DNA of 64,000 nt. Origin: Scytonematopsis contorta HA4267-MV1. GTDB taxonomy: Bacteria; Cyanobacteriota; Cyanobacteriia; Cyanobacteriales; Nostocaceae. Positions 58,192 to 64,000 of this stretch are shown piece after piece (the stretch's first letter is position 1; each line of letters starts with the position of its first letter). The notes below the pieces were generated by a model. The model was not told the origin of the DNA and ran no database searches. It saw only the letters and a list, made by a program, of their open reading frames with translations. The position numbers and the translations under genes were made by a program. Where the stretch lies: assembly GCA_019359035.1 (NCBI GenBank), contig JAHHIC010000040.1, forward strand, positions 1 to 64,000. The letters run 5' to 3'.

Positions 58192-59733
58192 TTAAGCGAC
58201 GCTTGCAAGTTGGCGATTTTGATTTCTTTGGGTGAGTGTTGCATTTTGTTTTTTGCTGAAGGAGTAGGTAGTAGCAGGAACACAAGCATTTTCGTGAGAT
58301 ACGATATCGTAGACGGCTTCTAGAGTAGACTCGATAGAACCTTGTAACCAAGCGGGGTATTTAGAGCAATGTTCTCCAGCGAAGAATAAAGTATTTTGAG
58401 GTCTAGCGGCTTCTAAATAGTTGGTAGTATGATTTTCTTCGTCCCAATGTACGGTGCAACCACCTGCGCTCCATTCATAATTACCCCAAGCGATTGATGC
58501 AACGTCTTGAATCATACCAGCTTGTTGTAGTTCGGGGTGAACGTTACCGACAACATTTTGGACATAAGTGTGGCGCTCTTGCTCAGACATATTACCTAAA
58601 CGGTCTGCGTCATCGCCAATTGTATAGCTTGCTAACATAACGCTACCACGTTCTGGGTTAAATTTAACACTAGGGTAGTAAGTTTGACGCACACCAGCAC
58701 CGCTAAAAGATGCACCACCTCTAATTCCTTGTTCAGCCCAGAAGTTTTCTTTAGTGTGGAAAGCGACTTTTGTTGCTGGGCAATATACGGTGTTGTTGAT
58801 GGAATCGATTTTTCTTGCGTCGAATCCTTCTAATTCCATTTTTCGCATTACGGAGAAAGGAATTGTGCAGAGTACGTAGTCGCAGCGACGGGTTTGTTTT
58901 ACTCCGTTTTCTAAGTAGTCAATTTCTGTATAATTAGGTCTGACGCGGATAGCGACTACTGGTTGATTGCAGGTGATGGGAGCTTTGATGGATTGTACCA
59001 AGCGGTCGATTAAAAGTTGTGTTCCACCTTTAATTTGTAACAAATCGTCACTGGTTTCAACTACGATATCAGTTAAGAACATGTCTAATGCTTTGCTACA
59101 ACGAGCGCGGAAACCAGGATTTTCTTGAACAAATGCTTGTAAATTGATTGTTTCAGCGTTTGCGTTAAAATAAGGTGTTAAATCTAATCTTTCTAATTCA
59201 TCCATTAAGTGAGTACGTAAATCTTCGTCTAGGCTATCGCGTAAGCTACCGGGGGAAATGGTGTTAACGATGGTTTTTAACCAGGCTGCAAATAATTTTG
59301 TTTGTGGACTATATTTGTCGTTGTTAAAGATTTCTGGGTAGCGAGAGTTAAAGAAATTGGCTGCGTCTTTCATGCGGAAGATATTTCCGGACATGTTCAT
59401 AAAAGCGTTTTCTTCTTCAAATACTGTGACGAATTTGCAAAGTTTGTCGCTTAATCCCATCTTTTTGACGTAGTGTAAGGTATGTTGGTGAGAACTGGGG
59501 ATACGCATTGCTCCCAACTCTGCATAGGGTGCGTCTGCTTGGTCGCCAAACCGATGTGTCCAAACTCTACCACCAACGCGGGGACTTGCTTCGATAATTT
59601 CGACTGAATGTCCCATTTTCTCTAGTTCGTAGGCTGCAACTAACCCAGCAATTCCCGCACCTAATATTGTGATTTTTTTGCCTTGTTCTTTGTTTGCGAA
59701 TTGAGCCATTTCCAGCATAAATTTGGTGTCCAT
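58192..59733 (-). CDS. staO: L-tryptophan oxidase, flavin amine oxidase family (StaO/RebO-like)
   Basis: StaO/RebO/VioA oxidise L-tryptophan to the indole-3-pyruvate imine used by StaD. The 513-residue protein has the FAD motif ITILGAGIAGLVAAYELEKM (22-41), the VGGRVWTHRF segment, LGAMRIP, GGTQLLIDRLVQSI and the C-terminal FAD contact FFAGEHCSKYPAWLQGSIES. The pairing with staD immediately downstream is the classical bisindole entry module and supports the substrate. AAGAGG precedes the ATG. It is the first gene of the minus-strand operon and is divergent from the DAHP synthase. Broken copies lie at 32016 and 34401. Confidence 0.9.
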   Translation of the reverse strand: MDTKFMLEMAQFANKEQGKKITILGAGIAGLVAAYELEKMGHSVEIIEASPRVGGRVWTHRFGDQADAPYAELGAMRIPSSHQHTLHYVKKMGLSDKLCKFVTVFEEENAFMNMSGNIFRMKDAANFFNSRYPEIFNNDKYSPQTKLFAAWLKTIVNTISPGSLRDSLDEDLRTHLMDELERLDLTPYFNANAETINLQAFVQENPGFRARCSKALDMFLTDIVVETSDDLLQIKGGTQLLIDRLVQSIKAPITCNQPVVAIRVRPNYTEIDYLENGVKQTRRCDYVLCTIPFSVMRKMELEGFDARKIDSINNTVYCPATKVAFHTKENFWAEQGIRGGASFSGAGVRQTYYPSVKFNPERGSVMLASYTIGDDADRLGNMSEQERHTYVQNVVGNVHPELQQAGMIQDVASIAWGNYEWSAGGCTVHWDEENHTTNYLEAARPQNTLFFAGEHCSKYPAWLQGSIESTLEAVYDIVSHENACVPATTYSFSKKQNATLTQRNQNRQLASVA

Positions 59734-60237
59734 GATTCGATACCTCTTAAAGTAAGTGTTAGTAGTGGAATAATAAATGATGATGTCGTGGAGCGAAAGT
59801 GTTTTGAGGATTGTGTTTCAGCCTCTCGTTCGCTCATATTCTTTCTTAGGGGTGAGGAATTTTGGTTTATGCAAATTGGTCGGATAATATGCAATACTGC
59901 GTAGTTTTTGGATTCTTGTAGGTTGGGTTGAGGGACGAAACCCAACATTTGCAGCCTTTGTTGGGTTTAGCGCTCCGCTCCACTGCGTGAACGCGTAGCG
60001 TCCGCTTCGGATACGCAAAGCCTCAACCCAACCTACGAATATCCAAAACCTAGGCAGTATTGGGTCACGAGGGGGTTAACAACTGGTGATTAGCATCCCG
60101 CAAAAAGTTAGTTTTGCATAATTCATTGCTCCTTACCCTTATATAAATTTAGAGGACAAAAAACTCTCCCAAAACGCTCAATTTAAGGCGAACTAAAATA
60201 CTACTTGTAAGCAAAAGTACTTACTGAGGAAAAGAAA
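59734..60237. promoter_or_regulatory. Divergent control region of the cluster
   Basis: A 504-base region between staO and the DAHP synthase gene must contain promoters for both directions. About 59820-59917 is duplicated at 32193-32289. A 119-base MITE-like element (59918-60036) occupies the middle. I cannot point to a convincing -10/-35 pair or regulator site. Confidence 0.5.
59918..60036. repeat. MITE-like element with GTAGGTTGGGTTGAGG ends
   Basis: A 119-base element with a GTAGGTTGGGTTGAGG left end, a complementary CCTCAACCCAACCTAC right end and an inner GCGTGAACGCGTAGCG-type repeat. Related copies are at 26364 and 32290. Confidence 0.8.
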
Positions 60238-61329
60238 ATGATTGTAATAATGAAAACCTATACTCCATCAACAGAAATTGAGACATTAATCCAAGAGTTC
60301 CGTAGTTGGGGTCTCACACCAGAAACAATTGAGAGTAATAACAAAGTTGTGATTGGTTTAGTGGGTGACACTGCGGCCATAAATCTGGAACAAGTTCAAC
60401 AACTAAGTCCTTTTATTGAACAAGTCCTAAGAGTGAAGAATCCCTTTAAACGGGCAAGTTTAGAATTTCGTAATGGGGAATATAGTGAGGTTGTTGTACC
60501 AACACCTAATGGAGATGTTACTTTTGGTAAAAGCCATCCTTTAGTTATAGTAGCCGGACCCTGTTCTGTTGAAAATGAAGAGATGATTGTAGAAACGGCG
60601 CAGTTAGTAAAGGCTACAGGCGCACAATTTATCAGAGGAGGAGCCTACAAACCTCGTTCCTCACCTTATGCTTTCCAGGGACATGGAGAAAGTGCCCTAC
60701 ATTTGCTAGCAAAAGCCCGCGAAGCTACTGGTTTAGGAATTATCACAGAAGTGATGGATACATCTGACTTGGTAATGGTTGCCGAAATTGCTGATGTGGT
60801 GCAAATTGGTGCCCGCAATATGCAAAATTTCTCTTTACTTAAGAAAGCCGGCGCTACAGGCAAACCAATTCTGCTCAAGCGGGGGTTGTCTGCTACGATT
60901 GAAGAATGGTTGATGGCAGCCGAGTATATTTTGGCATCTGGTAATCCCAACGTGATTTTATGCGAACGCGGAATTCGCAGTTTCGACAAACAATATACAA
61001 GAAATACTCTTGATTTATCTGTAGTTCCTGTATTACGTAATCTGACTCATTTGCCAATCATGATTGACCCCAGCCATGCTACTGGTTACTCCGAATATGT
61101 ACCAACAATGACAAAAGCAGCTATTGCATCTGGCACAGATTCCTTGATGATTGAGGTTCACCCCAACCCGAAGAAAGCACTGTCAGATGGTCCTCAGTCT
61201 CTCACCCCTGAGCAATTTGTGGAGCTAATGCAGGAAATCGCTCCCTTGGCTGAATATTTTGGTCGTGGTAAATTACCTTTGGCAACTACCAGAGCCAAAA
61301 AATCTTCTGCTGCTCTGATAACTGCATAA
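60238..61329 (+). CDS. aroF: DAHP synthase (type I-beta with N-terminal regulatory-type domain)
   Basis: DAHP synthase commits PEP and erythrose 4-phosphate to the shikimate pathway. The 363-residue protein has an N-terminal ferredoxin-like domain (about 5-75) of the type that binds aromatic feedback inhibitors. The barrel shows VIVAGPCSVENEEMIVETA, FIRGGAYKPRSSPYAFQG, GIITEVMD, QIGARNMQNFSLL, ILLKRGLSATIEEW, CERGIR and MIDPSHATGY with MIEVHPNP. GAGGAAA precedes the ATG. It faces away from staO across the shared control region and fits as the aromatic-precursor booster of the cluster. A housekeeping role is possible. Confidence 0.94.
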   Translation: MIVIMKTYTPSTEIETLIQEFRSWGLTPETIESNNKVVIGLVGDTAAINLEQVQQLSPFIEQVLRVKNPFKRASLEFRNGEYSEVVVPTPNGDVTFGKSHPLVIVAGPCSVENEEMIVETAQLVKATGAQFIRGGAYKPRSSPYAFQGHGESALHLLAKAREATGLGIITEVMDTSDLVMVAEIADVVQIGARNMQNFSLLKKAGATGKPILLKRGLSATIEEWLMAAEYILASGNPNVILCERGIRSFDKQYTRNTLDLSVVPVLRNLTHLPIMIDPSHATGYSEYVPTMTKAAIASGTDSLMIEVHPNPKKALSDGPQSLTPEQFVELMQEIAPLAEYFGRGKLPLATTRAKKSSAALITA

Positions 61330-61486
61330 GTCAAATTGAGTGACATCTATTTAATTTAGGCTGGTTATCATTAGTTTTGTCAATGTGGCTCTTTAAGGGA
61401 GAGCCTGAGGGTTTGGGGGAAGAAATGGTTTAAGACAAATCAAAGGGGGTTCAAATTTTTGAGAATAATTTGATTGTAATGAAAAA

Positions 61487-62026
61487 ATGAAAAAAATGAA
61501 ATTATTGTTGTCATCAATTACTCTCGCTTTACTAGGTGCAACTTTAACGAATAGCATTCAAGCAAAACAATCAGTTAAGCAGATAATAATTTCGCCAAAA
61601 ATTAACCAAACTAAACAGCAAATGACTTCTCCTTCTGATTCTGTAGAATATCTCACTTCTGACGAAACGACTTCTTTAAATCTTCCTTTTTCAGAAGCAG
61701 TGCTTGTAGGTAATATGCTTTACCTTTCGGGAGTGTTGGGAAACATTCCGGGTCAAAAACAGCTTGTTTCTGGAGGAGTTAAAGCAGAAACAAAACAAAC
61801 TATGGAGAATATGAAACGTATTCTTGAAAGATATGGTTCATCACTTAATCAGGTTGTAAAATGTAAGGTAATGCTAGCGGATATGAAGGAATGGGGTGCA
61901 GTGAATGAGGTTTATATCACCTACTTTTCTAAAGATAGATTACCCGCACGCAGCGCTTTAGCAGCGAACGGTTTAGCTTTGAATGCACGGGTAGAAATTG
62001 AGTGTCTGGCAACAGTAAATAAATAA
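61487..62026 (+). CDS. RidA-family protein with a signal peptide
   Basis: A 179-residue YjgF/YER057c/UK114 protein. Residues 1-26 (MKKMKLLLSSITLALLGATL..) form a signal peptide, so the domain is probably periplasmic. The RidA core (about 65-177) has LPFSEAVLVGNMLYLSGVLG, TMENMKRILERYGSSLNQVV and LPARSALAANGLA with Arg155 at the position of the catalytic Arg of imine deaminases. RidA hydrolyses reactive enamine/imine intermediates, the same kind of compound made by StaO, but secretion would keep it from the cytosolic pool. It is 157 bases after the DAHP synthase, same strand. Confidence 0.88.
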   Translation: MKKMKLLLSSITLALLGATLTNSIQAKQSVKQIIISPKINQTKQQMTSPSDSVEYLTSDETTSLNLPFSEAVLVGNMLYLSGVLGNIPGQKQLVSGGVKAETKQTMENMKRILERYGSSLNQVVKCKVMLADMKEWGAVNEVYITYFSKDRLPARSALAANGLALNARVEIECLATVNK

Positions 62027-62071
62027 ACAATGGTAATTGGTTATTGGTTATTGTTTAATGATGTTTCCGCA

Positions 62072-62935
62072 CTAAAATAATCGAGCGGGTTTAGAGTTGA
62101 TTTTTTTAGTAATAGGAGCTACCTTTTTGACCACAGAAATCATGTATTTATAATCGGGTATTTCTCCATTCGGTACATAGTTAAGGTCTTGAATTAAAGC
62201 AAGAGGGGCATCTTTCATGTAATCACGAATCAATTGACGACGAGTAACGTCTATATCTGGCCTAATTAAGACTGAACCCGGTGGAAGAATTTGAGGGTCG
62301 GTAAATAAGATTCTAAATTGTGTATTATTAAAGCTATTACGATGTACATTAAACTCTTCCAGCGAAACAGCACCAGCAGCAACTTTTTTTTGTGCCACCA
62401 TTGTCAGTACATTTTTAGGTGTGGGAGCAAATAGGATTTCAGCTAATGTTAATCCATGAAGATTAAAAAGAGGGACGTAATAGCCAGCAGCAGAGCCAGG
62501 TAGACCCAGAGCAACTGCTTTACCCTGTAAATCTTTGATTTTTTGGAGAGAACTGTCTTTTCTAACAATTAATACAGAGCGTGAATTAACTTCTATACCT
62601 AAAGGTAATATTGGGATATATTTATAGTTAGAAATAGCAATTGCAGCTAAACCGGGAGTAGCAAATACCAATGACCAAGAACCCCTTTTTATACGCTCTA
62701 TCGCTATATTTTCATTAAAAACTGGTTCAACTTGAATCAATGACCCAGTTTTTTGACCCAAATAATCGCGTAGACGAGATAATTTATTTAGAGTTTCTTG
62801 TTCTTCTCCATAACTAACAGTTCCAATTACTAACTCTAGTTCTGGAATTGGTTTTTTATGGCTTTGACAGGCTGCAATGGTGAGCAACATTTGCAAAATA
62901 AATAAGCGTCGAGAAATTTTTAATGACATATTCAA
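62072..62935 (-). CDS. PhnD-like periplasmic binding lipoprotein, copy B
   Basis: A 287-residue paralogue of the 30817 protein, near-identical over most of its length (differences such as LEEFNVHRNSFNNTQ against LEQFNVHRSTLNNTE). Lipobox LTIAAC gives a lipoprotein. It has LVIGTVSYGEEQETLNKLSRL, WSLVFATPGLAAIA and ALGLPGSAAGYYVP. It is divergent from the haem-sensor gene at 63127, and such binding proteins can present a ligand to a membrane sensor, so a signalling pair is plausible. The start may be MNMSL (62935) or MSL (62929). No transporter genes are adjacent. Confidence 0.85.
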   Translation of the reverse strand: MNMSLKISRRLFILQMLLTIAACQSHKKPIPELELVIGTVSYGEEQETLNKLSRLRDYLGQKTGSLIQVEPVFNENIAIERIKRGSWSLVFATPGLAAIAISNYKYIPILPLGIEVNSRSVLIVRKDSSLQKIKDLQGKAVALGLPGSAAGYYVPLFNLHGLTLAEILFAPTPKNVLTMVAQKKVAAGAVSLEEFNVHRNSFNNTQFRILFTDPQILPPGSVLIRPDIDVTRRQLIRDYMKDAPLALIQDLNYVPNGEIPDYKYMISVVKKVAPITKKINSKPARLF

Positions 62936-63126
62936 TTACATAAATGGAAAATTTTAATGATTATTTAATATTAAAATACCGTTATTTTATGATATTTTGG
63001 AGTGTAAGATATAAATAAATCAGTTTTGATACATTAACTTAACATTTTGATTTATAGTGACTGAATGTGAAGCATAATTTTTGTTGTAAGTTAGTCATAT
63101 AAAATAATAACTCAGAAAACAAAGCT

Positions 63127-64000
63127 ATGAAAATAGGAACTAAAGTAAATATCATCTTAATAATAGTTTTTATTGGCGGCATCTTAATTAGTGGTACAGC
63201 CTTATCAAACGTAATGCAAACAAAAGCAGAGAATGAGGTGACCACTAAGGCGCTAACTTTGATGCAAGTTGCCAATTCTGTGAGAAAGTATACTAACGAC
63301 CGCATACAACCACTGTTATTACCAAAAGCAGAAGCTGGTGAGCAATTTATTGCAGAATCTATACCAACATATGCAACGCGGGAAGTTTTTGAAATTTTAC
63401 GCAAAAACAAACAATTTGGCAATTTTCTTTATAAAGACGCTACACTAAATCCCACCAATTTACGAGACAAAGCAGACGCATTTGAAAGTCAAATTGTTCA
63501 ACGATTTCGTAAAGAAGCAGGGTTAACGAGTGTATCAGGCTTCCGCACAATCTCAGGAGAAGACCTATTTTATAGTGCTCGACCTTTTAAAATAGAAGAT
63601 GCCACTTGTTTGCGTTGCCATAGTACCCCTGCTGAAGCTCCAAAAAGCCAATTAGCGACCTATGGAAGTCAAAATGGTTTTGGTTGGAAGCTGAATGATA
63701 TTGTCGCTACTCAAATCATTTATGTACCAGCTGAACAAATTTTTGCAAATGCTCATAGGGCTACCTTTCTGGTCTTGGGAGTTTTAGCGATAATTTTTAC
63801 GGCTATCATCATTACGGTGAATATTTTGTTGAGAAAAGCCGTCTTAGCAAGAATTAAACGTATCGCTCATGTGGCAGAACAAGTTAGTGTTGGTGATATG
63901 AATGCTAGTTTTGGGAAACAAGATAAGGACGAGATTGGTGCTTTGGCTGAGGCTTTTAATCGGATGAAATATAGTTTGGAGATTGCTCTAAATATGTTAA
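63127..64000 (+). CDS. Membrane sensor with c-type haem DUF3365 domain and HAMP (partial)
   Basis: The ORF starts MKIGTKVNIILIIVF and runs off the window after 291 codons. Residues about 7-27 form an N-terminal membrane helix. A periplasmic domain of the DUF3365/Tll0287 type (about 35-195) ends with a CxxCH haem c motif in TCLRCHSTPAEAP. A second helix (about 217-237) and a HAMP domain (about 240-290, RIKRIAHVAEQVSVGDMNASF and DEIGALAEAFNRMKYSL) follow. The missing C-terminus is probably a kinase, cyclase or chemotaxis-type output. Redox or small-ligand sensing is inferred. It is divergent from PhnD copy B. Confidence 0.85.
   Translation, partial: MKIGTKVNIILIIVFIGGILISGTALSNVMQTKAENEVTTKALTLMQVANSVRKYTNDRIQPLLLPKAEAGEQFIAESIPTYATREVFEILRKNKQFGNFLYKDATLNPTNLRDKADAFESQIVQRFRKEAGLTSVSGFRTISGEDLFYSARPFKIEDATCLRCHSTPAEAPKSQLATYGSQNGFGWKLNDIVATQIIYVPAEQIFANAHRATFLVLGVLAIIFTAIIITVNILLRKAVLARIKRIAHVAEQVSVGDMNASFGKQDKDEIGALAEAFNRMKYSLEIALNML

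Noticed and set aside
36286-61329. Violacein or scytonemin cluster
   Set aside because: No vioC-E or scyA-C genes are present, while a RebC-like enzyme and P450s match the indolocarbazole branch.
36286-61329. Chlorinated product (tryptophan halogenase)
   Set aside because: The only class A flavoprotein is RebC-like; I see no gene with the halogenase WxWxIP-type motif in the window.
63039-63422. 127-codon ORF on the minus strand
   Set aside because: It is antisense to the haem-sensor gene, whose CxxCH, membrane helices and HAMP domain are clear.

Overview
The window comes from a filamentous, probably heterocyst-forming cyanobacterium (Nostocales-like). The support is a set of photosynthesis genes (Ycf3, a high-light-inducible protein), many arrays of short heptamer repeats (STRR), dispersed 28-bp palindromes, HIP1-type GCGATCGC sites, low G+C, and families common in this group (Uma2, CHAT, two-partner secretion proteins, cyanobacterial small proteins). 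I cannot name the species.

Left part (1-30 kb). The edge is an 89-bp tandem array built on a 28-bp palindrome, beside a REP-associated (Y1) transposase. Housekeeping genes follow: a first trpC, lpdA, a hemerythrin protein, an SRAP protein, ycf3, gatC, a glutathionyl-hydroquinone reductase, aroA, hli and an ilvB with an added zinc ribbon. Between 15 and 17 kb lie an orphan toxin-like/immunity-like pair and a phospholipase-D-like remnant. Next are a secretion/caspase-like trio (TpsA, TPR-CHAT, DUF928), a Uma2 gene, a toxin-antitoxin pair whose toxin carries an in-frame stop, dacB, a CAP protein, a globin, and a glycosyltransferase divergent from a TetR regulator.

Centre and right (30-64 kb). 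The main content is a roughly 24-kb, single-strand run of genes (59733 down to 36286) that reads as an indolocarbazole-type (bisindole) biosynthetic cluster. It has an L-tryptophan oxidase (StaO/RebO), a chromopyrrolate synthase (StaD/RebD), a RebC/StaC flavoenzyme, two cytochromes P450, a GST, a VOC protein, a membrane protein resembling styrene-oxide isomerase/hydroxylaminobenzene mutase, an MFS exporter fused to an FHA domain, and a Rieske oxygenase. It also has an outer-membrane porin and its own tryptophan supply: trpE(G), trpC, trpA, trpB and trpD, with a divergent DAHP synthase. trpF is missing. No halogenase, methyltransferase, sugar gene or in-operon glycosyltransferase is present. 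The trp order E-C-A-B-D matches, from memory, the order in cyanobacterial scytonemin clusters.

How the genes fit: DAHP synthase and the Trp enzymes would raise tryptophan; StaO makes the indole-3-pyruvate imine; StaD dimerises it to chromopyrrolic acid; one P450 plus the RebC-like enzyme would close the indolocarbazole. The second P450, Rieske oxygenase, isomerase-like protein, GST and VOC protein are candidates for unusual tailoring. MFS-FHA and the porin could form an export route. Core bisindole chemistry is well known and cyanobacteria make indolocarbazoles (tjipanazoles), but this combination of tailoring and export genes looks unusual.

The left flank of the cluster (30.6-34.5 kb) is a rearrangement scar. 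It holds a second copy of the PhnD-like gene found beyond the right end, a staO copy broken into pieces with internal deletions, and a GST fragment. The window ends inside a sensor gene with a c-type haem motif.
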